Below, piece after piece: positions 11,542 through 25,500 of a stretch of DNA of 59,693 nt (position 1 is the stretch's first letter; every line of letters begins with the position of its first letter). Source of the stretch: Chloromonas sp. AAM2. Taxonomy: Eukaryota > Chlorophyta > Chlorophyceae > Chlamydomonadales > Chlamydomonadaceae. The notes beneath the pieces were generated by a model, which was not told where the DNA came from, did not search any database, and saw nothing but the letters and a program-made list of their open reading frames with translations. Where the stretch lies: NCBI GenBank assembly GCA_004335635.1, contig QAXH01006279.1, positions 25,144 through 84,836 of the forward strand, written 5' to 3'. The translations under genes and the position numbers were made by a program.

Positions 11542-13199
11542 GCTTTTTTTGCAGGCGTCCCGGCAGCGCTGCAATCAGGGGCTCGGCGGGCATGGGCCTG
11601 TTTTCGCTCGGCTCAACCGGCGGTTGATAGGTCATGTGCCACGAACAGATGCAGAATGGGGCTTTCATCGATACAGGCTAGCTCAACTACCAAGGGTTTG
11701 AAGTGCTCGTCTTCTATGCACCACTTGGCTTGTGGCATGTGCTTTAAAAGCAGATCCAGTTTGGTGGGACAGACAATGATTTTTCTTGAGACGATAACTT
11801 TTCTCGAGTTGAAAGGCAGTCGATTCTTGACACAAGAGTTAGTTTGTTTCTGTGGGACAAGCACTGAGCTGAGAAGCCGGCTCACAACGGTTACAAGCAC
11901 AAGCCACTCAACATCAAGTATCTGAAGCACAACAAAGCAATACACCAGCATCTGCCTCTCCACCCACTCAACCCACCGTTGCACAAGTTCGTTGCTCTGC
12001 ATGTGATTAAAAGCACGTGAATAATGTAAAACTATGTCAAGTGTGCGTGTGCCCTATCGTTGGCCGAGTGGATGAAATGAAAAGGATGCCAGCAAAACAG
12101 AGGACGTTGTGCATGCATTGCAGGGTGCTTGTCCGTTAATGTCAACCTGTCGAAGGTTGTATGTGACACGTTTGGAGTTAACGTTAAGAAGGTGAATACG
12201 AAAGGGTACTTAAACTGACCGTGCCATACTTGATGCAGGCAGCCCAGTCACACACATTCACAAGCCAACCTGTCAACTGATTCCGTTGCAGTTTCTTTCC
12301 AGTCCATCCAAACAGCTGCAGTGTATGCGAATGAAAGCAATCGAAGGAAACCCAGCTCAGTCTACAACCCTCATCTGCGAAATAAATCTGTGCAGGCTGC
12401 ATTCAAAGCCGATGCTCTCTGTGTAGCAGGCCATTATGCATGGGCCGGCTGCAAAAGGCCTGCAAAGGGACAAATCAAGAACGCACATGCCACGGCATTG
12501 GTTCCATTGTCCTTCACGCCTCTCTCCCAAACCTGGCTGATGGCAAGGGGCCTGTCCCAGTCCAAAACGCCAAAACTGTATTTCTCCGAATTTCCTGTGT
12601 GTTTTTCCTTCCTGTGTTGTACTGATGTTGTATTGCCTGGTCATGTACGTCCTCTCGATTCTCACAACCTGCCACCGACCAGCCTTGCAGCAGAGTTTAG
12701 CACCCATACAACTCCCAAACACATAAGTTTCGAACCCCTTGCCACCAGCCGGCATTGCAGCAGGTACCAAGACACAACCGGCAGCGCCCTGCCTGCCACT
12801 CCCACTGCTCTCGTTCAACGACCCACCCTGGTGCATCAACTCAATCAACAGCCAGCCTGCAGCGTGCTGAGGGATAACTCCCACTTCTTTTCTTCAAGCA
12901 ATGAAACCTAACTGGTCCCATGGCGCCTGCAGCAGTGCCGAGTGTCCACAAGCACACTGTGGCAAAGCAGCCAGTGAGACTGCAGGGTTTCAACCAACAC
13001 ACAAGTCCCCCCACACCCAAGTCCATGCGTGCTGCCTAACACAAACAAACACTGCAATCCCTTGCAACCGCACGCAAGCGCCTGCGGACTGTGCTGCTCA
13101 GCCCCAATGAATCAACCAACTGAACAGGCTGTGAGGTAGCAAAGGCTATGCCACTGCCCAGCCCTGAGCCGAGCCCCATAGGTCCTGCGGCTGCCAGGT

Positions 13200-13510
13200 A
13201 GCTTGATCCCATGCTGCCCAAATCGCCAAGGTGTTCGCTCTCCGCTCTCCCACTTCAGCCCAACTAGGCCGCCCAGCTTGGCACAGCTTCCGTCCTGCTT
13301 TTCAACTGCTGAGCCCCGCCCCATGCAATCGTGTGACCAAGCATACAGGAGTCCTGATGGGTCCATGAGTCCCATGAGTCCAGTGGCTAGACCAGACTGC
13401 CAGGAAGCAACTCCCATACTGCGCCAGTCACCAAGGCCGTCTGCTCTCCGCTCTGCAGCCCGAGCCGCTTGAACCCCAGCGTGCATCCTGCTTCTCAACT
13501 GCTCTCAAAC
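13200..13510. repeat. Degenerate tandem duplication, unit about 190-200 bp
   Basis: The block around 13206-13310 (TCCCATGCTGCCCAAATCGC, then CTCTCCGCTCT, then CCTGCTTTTCAACTGCT) is echoed around 13408-13505 (TCCCATACTGCGCCAGTCAC, CTCTCCGCTCT, CCTGCTTCTCAACTGCT). It lies just downstream of the Ca2+-ATPase stop, probably in 3' flanking DNA. Confidence 0.55.
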
Positions 13511-13536
13511 CTGCTTCTCTGCCCATCCAAACCCAG

Positions 13537-13541
13537 TTACA
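13537..13541 (-). terminator. Possible TGTAA poly(A) signal of the Ca2+-ATPase gene
   Basis: TGTAA on the minus strand about 57 bases after the stop codon. TGTAA is the usual poly(A) element in chlorophycean algae. A 5-mer is weak evidence alone. Confidence 0.35.
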
Positions 13542-13597
13542 TCCTGGTAGGCAGCCCAGCTGATAACCTCTGTGACCAAGCACCCAGGCAGCCCAGC

Positions 13598-16500
13598 TTA
13601 TATTTTGGCATGCAGCCATTTCGCCACCGGCACGCGGGTCAGCACCGCCCTGACGATCAGCGTGGTGGCGCCCAGCCCCACACACACAGCCCACTGGGAC
13701 GGCGACAGGGGCTTGGTCTGGAAGGCCGCCCCGCCCAGCTGCACAATGGCAACCTGAAGAGCGATACGGCAACAATAAGTGCGTTGTGTGTTGTAAGAGG
13801 CTGTGCGTTGCAATCACGTGACAACGACGCGCCATGCGCTGCTACCCTCTTTTCAGACGCGATACATCAAGGCCACTCACATGCACATGGGCAGCACATG
13901 CTCCAACCCCCGATCACGCGGAGTGTTAGGGTTGCTAGAGTTAGGGTCAGGCTAGCATCGTTTGTAGAGCCATGGGTACACCAATAGCAATAACCAGCCC
14001 CCCTCCCCCTCCCCCTGTACCTGAAGCGCGGCCTCGGCTGCCACTATAGCGCAGAAGGTCGGGTGAGAGCCAAGGCCACTCAGGATGTCGGTTTCGTCAA
14101 GAACCTGAAAAATTGTGACCACACGAGGCAGCATGTGAATGCCCATGTGAATGCCCATGTGACACGGTGTCGCAAGTCTGGAAGGAGGGCAGCAGTTCAT
14201 GGCGGTTGACCGACACGCAATCGCAAGGTACAGCTGGCTTTGCCAGCCTCTAGGCTAGACACACTTCTCATGGCACATGCGCATGGAACCATCTTCTGTC
14301 TTGACGCATGGTGCATGCCACAAGGGCATGGCAGCTGACACCAAAACCCATGATCGAGTGAATGTCACCATAAGCATTCTCATGGCTGCCATAAACAGCT
14401 CAACCACCATGCGATGCCACCAGCTGGCACCACAAATCGCCCGCAGGTGAGAACCCGAAACAGACTGTCACGTGCCCACCTTGCGGCAGTTGAATTGGTT
14501 GAACAGTTGCATGCACACGAAGGTGTTGAAGATCAAGGTGTCCTGTGTGGCGCTGTCCACTCCAAACCACTCCTGCAGGTACATCAACAAGTACATAACA
14601 AGTACATCAACAAGTACATAACAAGTACATAACAAGTACATGTTGGCAGGCAGTCATCCCCCACCGTCTTCTTGCTCAGATGACTAGTCACCAGTCGTGT
14701 TGCACCTTCTTGCGCGACGTTTACACACAGCAGCACCGGCCTTGCTCCAGTTGTGAGCACCCACCAGCGTTCAGGCAGGCCAGGCCCAAAGCACGCTGGG
14801 TCATGTTGCAATATGAGGAAGTGAATAATCATGTTAGCTACTGTAGCTACTGTCCGCTTCCCTACCAATGACACCCACCCTTCCATGCAGCACCAGCGAT
14901 GCCAGCACTGTCAGCTGCACCGCCGCCTGCCCGAGGATGTGTTTTGCCACCGTGGGAGTGATCAGGGACTGGTCGGGGGCAACCGGAGGGAGGTCCAACA
15001 AGTCATCTGCACCAGCAGTGGGTCAGGGAGGTTAGTGTATGTGACAGCGAAGATCCACTGGCAATCAGTATCTACTGACAGGGCTAGCTGACCCTGGCCC
15101 ATGATTGGGACTGGCATTGCTTGGCATTGCGGGCAGGTGCAACCTATTCATGTTCACACTTAGGGCAGGCATGAAATGGAGGTAAATGTCCGTTTGTACA
15201 CCCCGCCTGGCACCATGCCAGCACCCCACACATACAGCTGATGTGCCCACGCACACGACTCACTATTCCACAGGCACTCTGATAAGCCAAGGATAGTCAT
15301 GTGGTGCCGTGGGTTGCACCATGAATGATGGGTCATGTGAGGCACCGACTAAACCTGGCAGGACAACGGATCCGCAATTCTTTGGACAAGTATCTGCTGC
15401 AGCCTGCTCACCTCTTGGCGCCTCCGTTGAGCAGGTTGACCCACAGCTAGGCATGACAAAAAAGAAACCGACAGGAAACCGACTGAATAGAAACGGTTGT
15501 GCTCACCTCTTGGCGCCTCCGTTGCCAGTGCCAGGCTCGCCAGCGAGTCCATTAGCAGGTTGACCCACAGCATCTGGGTGGCACTCAAGGGGGAATGGGA
15601 CACCAGCAGCGCGCCCGCACCGGCGGTCACAACAGCCACCTGAAGAAAACCGCACAGCAAGATGCCATGTGCTATCCATTCAGAGGCAGAGGGGCGTATG
15701 TGCAATGCGCATGCACGCTGGTAAGCCATGCAAGGGACAAGGTTGGAAACAAAGACTTGGCCACAGCTGACCGAATGTGAACTTCAACGAGGCACGACAT
15801 GCCTGCGGACGTGGCATCTTTGTACTGTGTAGCTCACTTGAGTGTAACGTGCTTCGATTATTTGCATGGTAGATACCACTGGCGATGGCCCCACGGTTGA
15901 CCTGACCATGCTCTGTTAGTGCGCCACACAATTCTATCCTTTCTACCGTTCAAAGCCCACAGCTTTGACTGCACATTCAATTGATTGAGCGTGTGGGAAA
16001 TAATGTTCTGTCTGTATCGCACCACGTCTATTGGAAGTTCCGTGGGCCCAGATGTGCTGCTGATCACAGGCGCTGAACAAGCATTTGTTCCAGTCTGATT
16101 GAGAATTCGTTTCTGTCCTTCAAGTGCAAGCCTTATTGATGGATCCCTTTAATTCAAGTCAATTCAATTCAGAATGAAAACAGTAACGTGCTTCAATTAC
16201 TGACAATGGCTGACCTGGTTGCTCTAAGGATTTATGCACTGAACAAGCATCTCCGACTAGACATTTCCGACTCATTGCCCATAGCCACTCCGTGTGCACG
16301 TCTGAAGCAGGATTCCCTTCCAGCCACGCACCACGTTGGCCGTTAGCTGGAACTGCAGGAACTTGGTGACCGATGCGTACACGTTTCTGCCCCACTTGAC
16401 CGCGCTGACGATGGAGGAGAACGAGTTGTCCATCAACAGGATGTCGGCAGCGTCCTGCATGGCGCCATGCAGGGCACGGTTTGTATGATGTCCTTATAAC

Positions 16501-19500
16501 CCAACTATGTTTCTCTAGTTTATTAGACACTTGTACGTGAGCATGGTTGCATGCAGCTCCGGCTGGCAGCTTTGCTGCTGTGCTGATTCCACATACTCTG
16601 GGCCTGGTACCAAGGCTCAGGGAAGCCACTTGGTAAAGCATCAGGTCCTCAACACGTGAGTGATTCAGCGACTCGATCTTACCATCACTTCCAATGTCGC
16701 GTATGCCAGCAGGCATGGGCTGCGTTCCTGAACCCACCCCTAAGGAGCGGCACTGAAGCACGCTCGTACCTTGGCAATGCTCGTGCCGCTGTTCATTGCA
16801 AAGCCCACATCAGCGGCTGACAGTGCGGGTGCGTCGTTAGTGCCGTCCCCAGTCATGGCAATGACCTCATGGAGGTGTTCTGCGAATGCAAAAGCAGCCC
16901 CACGCAAGAAAATGAATGAATGCTGTGGGCTTGAAGCGAGCGCTATGCCATCAAGTGCTGCATACGCCTGCTTGCAGCTGGAAAGCGGTCAAAAAACACT
17001 TGAAGGGACACAGCCAAGCCATGTACCATCTGTCCCTGAGCCCAATCATACTATTCTTGCCATGATGCTTTTGGCATGCTCAAAGCTGTTGCATGTTAGA
17101 ATGTCACAATCATCATAGCACATTTGCACTTTCGCACGAGCAACTGATGAGCAACTGCTGTATGGTGTTCGACGGTAACTGACAGTAACCGACCTTGTGC
17201 TCCGTCCTGTGCCGGTGTCCGTTGTCTGAGCAGTTTCAGTCCCGTGACGAGCACGTACTTGTCGGAGGGGGAGCAGCGGGCGAGCACACGCAGACGGGGC
17301 CAGATGAACCTGCAAGTAATGCTTGCAATCATGATTTCTTGTACTGACGACATCCAGTCCGAGAACGTCCCATCCTAGCTATTGAAGTGAAAACCGTCAA
17401 CACTGCTTGTGAATCTCTGCCTCCACTGCAGGTACCCATGCCTGCTCAGGCATGATGGCCAGAGCTACCGTACGACAGTGACAACATGAAACGCTGCAAG
17501 GATTGCATGCAAAGCTATACCAGATGCCAGTGAGAGAGCATCTTCATAATAAAGGCAAACCGTTCTGACCTGCATGCATGCTTGCAATCTGACCCTTAGC
17601 CACGCCATTTCCCACAGACTGTAAGAAACGATCGTGGACGCGTGCTTGCACAAGCTCACATATGCAACGCACATGTGCACCCTTGGGCACACGCATTTCC
17701 AATTTTGATGGACAGCCCGAAATTTGTCCCCTTCGCATCGCCAACACCCACCTCAGAATTTCAAGATCCAAGGTGCCATCCTCTCGCTGAACCAACTGAC
17801 GGAACTGGGGCCCTTCCAACACGAGCGGGCCAACGTCTGCCAAACTATCTAAACTTTGATCAGGCGCAGATGATCTGTCGACCCTAGCAAGGGCAGCGTC
17901 CATGGCAGCAGCGGACGCCTTTGGCGAAGTATCGTTGTGCCGCTGTGCAGAGCCATTACCCTTTCCGTTGGGCTCATTGGCGACTTGTGCAGACTTCGGC
18001 CTCTCTATCAACTCGTCGCCACTATCGAAGCTGCGCGATGCCGAGGGACTACTCCAGTATTGGTGTTCCTCGTCCTCATCGTCTAAGCTGTTCAACCGTC
18101 GGTCGTTTCTGATAGTTTGAAAGCTGGGTGCTTTCTGCCAGTCATCAGCAACCGTGCTGAACTGTGCTTGCAAATGTGCTGGTGTTCCGCTACCATTGCC
18201 GTTACCGTTGGTAACGGCAGCCACTTGCAACTTGATCTGCTCTTGCCGAGCTGCAGCCATGCTGGAGCTTTGCTGTTCTTGGCGTTGCGAAAGCAAGGTG
18301 TTAACTAACTGGGTGCTGGAGTTGACGGCTCCAGCCAGATCCGTTTCGCGCGGCAGGATACCGCACTCCGATGCGATGCATGCGGCCGTGCGCGCGTTGT
18401 CGCCGGTCAGCATACGAACAGTGATACCTGCATGGTGCGCGGACATGAAGAGGTGGCAATTATACACAAAAACATGGCGGGTGTAAAGGTGACAACCGCA
18501 ACCGTCATGGCAAGGCAAGGCAAAGCAAAAAACGTCCAGACGCCCGAATACGTTCGCACATGCAGGTGATCGGCAAGGTGGTAAGATAAACGGGCAGGCG
18601 CGAGAAGACAACGTTCAAGCACGCCTTGGCGTATTGACGCTGTTCAGAATCAGACAGAGGCCTTACCCGACCATGCACATGCCTCACGTGGCCGTACCCA
18701 CCCGCTCTCTGGCATTGCTTGATAGCCAAGGGCACATCTGCCCTCAAGGGGTCCTGAAGACCCAACAGCCCAACCAGCACCAGCTTTTCCTCGAGGATGT
18801 CAGCAGGCATCTGAGAATCAGGACATGCATCACAAGCAGGCCTGAACACATGCAACAACAGGGTTTGCACTTCATGCTTCTCCTGTCTGTAATCTCAAAC
18901 ACGTCCAGCCTTAGTGGTGCCGTATTGGGCTCTGACAATGCCGTCTGACTCTGTTGATGTTTAGTTGTTGCTTTAGGAAATCGTCGCACGACATTGAACG
19001 GCATGGGCACCGCCTTGATTTACCCTGAGCAAGAAAAGGTGTGATTTCTCAGCCAATGCAATCCTCGTCAAACAACATGTTGACACCAAGCAGCCCAAAA
19101 CCTTCTTGCTATCACTGACGCGACCCTTTTCTGTAATTTCATCGGCTCTCAGTCTGACAACAGGAAATGCAGATAACGCAGCCGTGCACTACAAGCAACC
19201 TCTAAAAACAAACATGTTTGCAGTCAACCGTGACTCACTTGCAGACCGGGTGCAGCTACAGGTCTGCTGTCGGGGCCTCCTTGCGTGAAGGATATCACAT
19301 GCGAGGGAAGAGTGATGTCCCTAAGGCACAGCACAGCAAGCAAACGGTCACATGATCGGATGTGTACCGATTATGTACTGCAGCACAGCAACAATATAAC
19401 AAATACATGGCAATTGGAACAAAGACACAAGTGCATGTGTCCTTGAGGCACAGCACAGCACACGAATGGCATGGCACGCACTGCCTGACATCAGTGCAAG

Positions 19501-22500
19501 CACAAATCCGGCTGTGCCTGTTCCTTCCCCACTGTGCTCAGCCTTGTTTGCTTTACCCATCACAATCAACATCCGATCCCAATATGGTTCATTCTTATGA
19601 CATTTTGAAATGAAACGTAGTATCTTTGCCGATGGCCCCTTCGTTGAATCACCAAGCAATTCATCCCAAAGGAACGAAGCACTGCTTGTTCGCTGGACCA
19701 CTCAACCAGCCTCACCTCTGCGCCAGATTTATTCGCTTTACCCAGCAATCACATGACTCACGCTCACATAACTCACACTCACATGACTCACAATCACCCC
19801 TATGCTAGCGCCAGCACCCTCAGTCCCTGGCGAGTGAATGGCTCCATCAGCTGGTCCTTGAACTCACCTCTGTGCCAGCGCCAGCACCCTCAGTCCCTGG
19901 CGAGTGAATGGCTCCATTAGCTGGTCCTTGACGGAAGGGGGCAGCGGCACGACCTGGCCATCGGCCAGCATCTGCATGCATGGCAGCAGATGTGATGCAC
20001 ATGTGTAGCATTTCCGATGCAAAATGACGCACATGCTGGCCACGCCCAGCTGCAAGGAAGCCTGATGCAAAAATGGCCGGGGTCTTGGTCCAGACGTCAC
20101 GAGCATGCAAGAACAAAAGGCCAAGATGACATGACGGGCCACCCCTTGCCATTTGCAAACACAGTAGCACTGTGTGCCTTTCTCTGGCTGCACTGTATAA
20201 CGCCCGAGTGTTCACGTTTTCAGACCATATGGAGGTTCAGCCAATGCCTTTAATCAAATACTTTTCCACATGCTATAAGTGGCCATGCATCACTAATCTG
20301 GTCCGTGCAGTTCTTGGATTACCTGATGCGTGCATTTCTCCAGCACCACTTCTGCTCCGCCCTTGGTGAGCACTCGGCAGGGCACCTGGGACCGTGGCCT
20401 GAGGTTCGGAACCACATCCTGGGTGACCACCAGGGCACTCATGCGCTTGCGCTCCGAGGTGAAGGGGAGAGACTGTGGACAAGCAGAAAGCATTGCTAAA
20501 GTGAGCTAATGCACCTGTGTCAAGGCTATCAGGGCACTGACGCGCTTGCGCTCTTCAGTGAAGGAGAGCCTGCAGGCAATTTCAAAAGGCTTAAGTAATA
20601 GACCTACAGTAGCGATTGCGGACAAGAGGGGAACCCAAGGAGGGTACGGGAAGGGAGTGCAGAGGCCATACAGACCGACACACATGCGCCAAGATTAGAA
20701 ACTACCAGACCGCACACAGCCATGCGCCAAAGCCTGATTGTTTGTACCCTTTCTGGCGCTTAGGTTGCTAACCTTTCCACCCACCAAGGGGTGTGTTCCA
20801 CCACTCCAGAACACATGCAGGCACGTCTCTTGCATGACGTGCTAGCTTTCACGCTCAGTGCATGTGGGGCCCCTGCCCACAGTTGTAAAAAAAACCTCAC
20901 AGCTGCATCCCACATTTCCATGACACTTTCTATATTAAGGCATGCAACCACCACTCCAGATCACGTGCACCGAGCAAAACGGTTACGGTTGAGTGTGCGA
21001 AGAAAAACTTGTTGGTTGAGTGTGCCTGTGCTGACTGATTCCAGAACATGTGCGCACAAGCCTTTCTACATATAACAAAAACAGTCATGTGCGTACACAC
21101 CCACAACTCCATGACACGTAAACCGAGCAAAACCATTACGTGCCTACCTGCAGCAGTATGGCCTGTGCCTCCTCCACCACGGGTCCTGCGCTCAAGGCCC
21201 ACTCCAACAGGGCGCACTCGGTGCGGTTACCGATCTTCTCAACCAACCCTGCACCGACAATACAGCAATACAAAACAGCGCAAGGTACGCCAGGATAATG
21301 CTACTTACATTGACCAGGTTCTTATCTAACAATACCAGCATGCAGTACAACACAGAACAACTGCAGTACAACACTTTGCAACACGGACATTTGCAGTGCA
21401 GTACAGCACAACAGCGCACCCAAGGCCCTTACCTGATGCGGGGTTTAGCCTGAGGCTTGCGGTACAGTTGAGCATTATGCCTTCCTGCAAGAAGTTCCTC
21501 AAGCTCCCTGGCAGGGCCTGCGCCCCCGGCACCGGCCCACAGCAGATGTCATCAGATAGTACGCTTTCGCCTGATGCAATGCTCAGCGGCACAGCCACCT
21601 GAAAGGCACAGAAAAGCAATTCACGCATATTTTCAATACGCCGGGCCAATTTCCTACTCCAAATCATGGCCATGCTAGAGGTGCTTCTTGCTCGTATGCG
21701 TGGTTGATGTCTATGACATCTTCTGTTCCGCTTGTGAGACTGTACAGAAGTAAAGAAGCACGCACAACCCTTGTGTGTGCACATGCGCACACGCTACATC
21801 GACCCCCACCCCCACCCACCTGGCTGCCCGCCTTGCCCAACATCGTCACTCCCTCGCCCTTGTCATCATTCATTTCAGCGTTAGACACGCTTCGGCTAGC
21901 TACCGAACTCTGTGCTTGCCCAATGCCGCCAGTAGCATCGGTTTTGGCGCCTAGAAGCGCGTTTGCCAGAGGGTCAGATGGGCCTGGAAGTTGTTGGGTG
22001 AAGTTCGATCCCGGTGCAGGGGGAGGAGTGGTGGGGGGAGCGACGGCGTACATTTTCCCGCCTGCCCAAGCCCTGACCACGCACATCTCATTGGCTGTGA
22101 GGGTGCCTGTTTTGTCGGAACAGATGGTGGTTGCTGAGGCCATGGTCTCGCATGCATCCAGGTGGCGAACCTGCAGTAACAGTCAAGGCAGGCTGCAGCT
22201 CACATCCCTACCGCAGCGGGCGGGACCAGAGTCAACACAGCAGGGGGCCGCCACGCATGAAAGGCAGCCAGGCAAGGCTCTTGACTCTAATTCAAGACTT
22301 TAGCGAGTGGTGTGGACAAAGCTCCAGGTGGGCAGCAGGCAAACAGTGACGACCTTGCCTCTGCTGCAGGCTGTCGCAGGCGCTGCGTTGCAAGATGACA
22401 CCCGGTGCCTCACAACATGAACAACAGGTTGGCGGGTGCAGTGGCAACAAGGGAACCACCTTTTCCTTCCCTTCTCTCCCCCGTGAGCAGTCCTTTCTGG

Positions 22501-25500
22501 ACTAGGCCAATGACAACCATTGGTTGACAACTAATTATAATCGTTTGAGTTCATGGTTGCCCCTGAGTTGCAGGACACATCCCTTATGAGCCATGCACGT
22601 TGATATGCCACAGAAACTCACCAACCTGTTGTCCAGGATCCACGCATCATGATTATGCTTGTAGCTATGCTTATGGACAAATCTGGTGCCATAATGACGT
22701 AATGGTGACGGTCATGGCGGTGTCACCCGGTCATTGACACTGTCACCCACCAGGTTGTTGTCCTTGATCATGCGCTGCACGCTGAATGCCAGCGCCAGGG
22801 TAACCGCCAGTGGCAGCCCCTCAGGCACCGCCACCACCACAATGGTCACTCCCGTGATGAAGAAACTCAGGTACGCCTGCATAGGGGGCAAGAGGAAGCA
22901 CGAGGGGAATAATGAAGAGAAAGGGGAATGTCGAGTCATAGGGGCAGGGCGGTGGTGAAGAAACCAAGGTGCGAGGACGCTGGCAGGGACAGGCTCGTCA
23001 CATGGGCAGGAAGGATGTCACAAGGAAAAGCAGGCGGCTGTGAAGGAAGCACAAGGGGAATGAAATACGATGCTTGCGTTTCTTACTACTAGCAGCAGCA
23101 CAGCCCTCAACGCCGCACTGGAAGCAGCTCGGGCACCCTGAGCCCGCACACCCTTGGATCCCACATACCAACAACTCTCAAGTAATCAATCACCCTGTCT
23201 TCTAACCGTGGCCACCAATCCTGCTTTCTCAGTACGCAGGCGCACATGTGAGTGTTTGTTTTGTGCCTGCATGTGTGTTTGTTGTATCTGCCACTGCCAT
23301 CTGATCAAAAGTTCACCATAACAAAGCTATGTGCACTCATTCTAGGGGCCCAAGGAGCCTTCGGAATTTGCATGACCAACCACACGATTGCAAGCTCACC
23401 TGTAGACTAGACTGAAAATTGTTAAATTAATTGCTGTTTGTCATGATTCTATTATTAATTCATCGTTCGTTGTTAGACTTTCGGTTACTGTTTTTACCTG
23501 TACCCACAAGCTCACCTGTAAAACCTCAGCAGCATTAATAGGCCCAGGGCCCACTAGGTGTGAGGCAGCGTAGCTCAGGCTGCTCACAGCTGTCACAAAG
23601 GCAGCAGCGCCCAGCCCAAAGTTGCCAATGACGTCCGCTAGGCCTTGGAGTTTGCGGGTCAGCAGAGTGTCCTCAGGGGCTGCGTCACAGAGTCACACCG
23701 ACCACTGAACTTCATACAATGTCACACTTGCTCACACCTGGATTCGTGATTTGATACACAGTCACGATATGGCACCAAACTATCAAACATCCAAGGCATG
23801 CAACACCCCTTGGATATTCACCTGCAGCTGCGTCATCAACAAAGCGTCTCAGCCACTCAGTGCATGGTATGCAGATTGTTCCCAAGTTGAAATCCACGCT
23901 GCTAAGCATGCACAGTCAATGCAGTTAGGCATCAAGTCACACACATGGACGGTTTGCTGAAAGACCAAACGCAATGACCTTGCAATGGCATGATGATGCA
24001 ACACCGTCCGCAACGCCCAGGCGCTGCATGTTAGCCAATCTTGCACAACTTACTTTTGAGCTAATCAACAAGCATTCGCTGAACAAACACACTACTCACC
24101 GGCTGCCACGGGCGCTGCAGCGGCAGGCGAGCGTCGGGCCGGAGGAGGTGGCCCCTCCAGATCCATGGTCGATACAGGCGAGCTGAGCGGATCGGCAGCA
24201 ACCACCTACGAGAGACGAGTGGTGCAAAGCTTTACTGACTACACCCAGCGTTCAGACTCTGGAGTAGATCCCAAAGCTGCCGTCTTGTGTGGCAGAGGGC
24301 AAGTGGCTGAGCCATTCAAATCGCCTGATGTGTGGGCTCTGGCTATCAGCCCTTTCCTCTACCTCTCTTTCTAATAACCGCCACAGATGCTTGCATGGAG
24401 AAGCTACATAAGTGAGCTAAGAAGTAATAAGTTCTTCAGACCTAAGTGACAATAAATGACTGCTAAGCAATAACCACACGGCTGCACCGCACCTGTTGTG
24501 TTGGTTCCGGCGGGGGCGGTGGCTGCTGCTGCTCCTGCTGCTGCCCCTGGCCTGCGCCCATCAGCACCATGGACGCCAGCATGCCCTGCTGCGACCTGGA
24601 GCCCACCGCCAGCACCAGCATGCGACCGTAACCCTCGCGAACCTATGACACGCATGCATGCAGTGGGGCAACAACCACGTTGACAGCGGCATGCATGCAT
24701 ATGTTAAGATCCAATAAGCTGAAGCTGGCTCAGGGCACGGCACTGGATGCCAAACAAGTCAGCAAGAAAGGAGTCGGATAACCAGTACAGCTTGACCACA
24801 GCATTCTGCATTGGCACTTCTTGTGCTCACTCACAGTCTTGCGGTATGATGACAATCGAATTGTACAGAACCAAGCCTTGTTGAACAACAACAATTTGAG
24901 CTTCAAGCTTGGGCAAACAAACCGGACAATTGTCGCGCATTCAACCAAGCTCCGCGCCGTCACCTCTGCAACAGTCTTCCTTGCCTTTGCATGTAACAAA
25001 CCTTGTAATGCTGTCGGCAAGGAGCATGACCCTCTCTCACCTTGGATCCCGCCAGCATGCACTGTGTGCGGGCCCGCACTGACTTGACTACCTCCTCCGC
25101 CTCACCCGTCATGTGGCTCTCATCAACCCTGTGTGCATGGCGACACGCGCGTACGTTTCATTTTACACACAATGCATGTCACAGGCGCGTCGGCACTGGC
25201 GTTGTAAGCAGCAGCAGCAACAGCAGACATGGACTGCAAGCAGCTGCATATTGAACAGGCAGCATAAATCAGAGGTGCAGCAAAGTGCAGATTGAGCCAG
25301 AATGTTATGCCAGCTTTCTCTACTCCAACGTGAGCCCTCCACTTGAGTGCATCTGCTCGGCCCTGGGTTTAAATCAAATTGAGGTAAGGGTCCTTGGTTT
25401 GAATCGAATTGAGGTGAGGGCACTCGCAGGTCAGCAATTCCAACAGGTACACAGTTGCTGGCGTCAGCAGCAGCCACAGTTCAAGGCGCAGCCGTGGGAA

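Larger units (their letters stand above)
11148..13597. other. Gene-poor interval with unassigned ORFs and repeats
   Basis: No recognised protein family. Several open stretches exist on the minus strand, for example 11613-12002 (129 codons, including PTKLDLLLKHMPQAKWC), 12184-12402 and 12357-12884. They lack recognisable domains, and I could not join them with phased splice sites. The right end (13200-13510) holds a degenerate tandem duplication. A short dispersed-repeat core lies at 11518-11541. The interval may contain an unrecognised minus-strand gene or mobile-element remains. Confidence 0.4.

Noticed and set aside
12321..12911. 196-codon plus-strand open frame
   Set aside because: No domain, composition like non-coding surroundings, an overlapping long frame on the opposite strand, and no splice partner.
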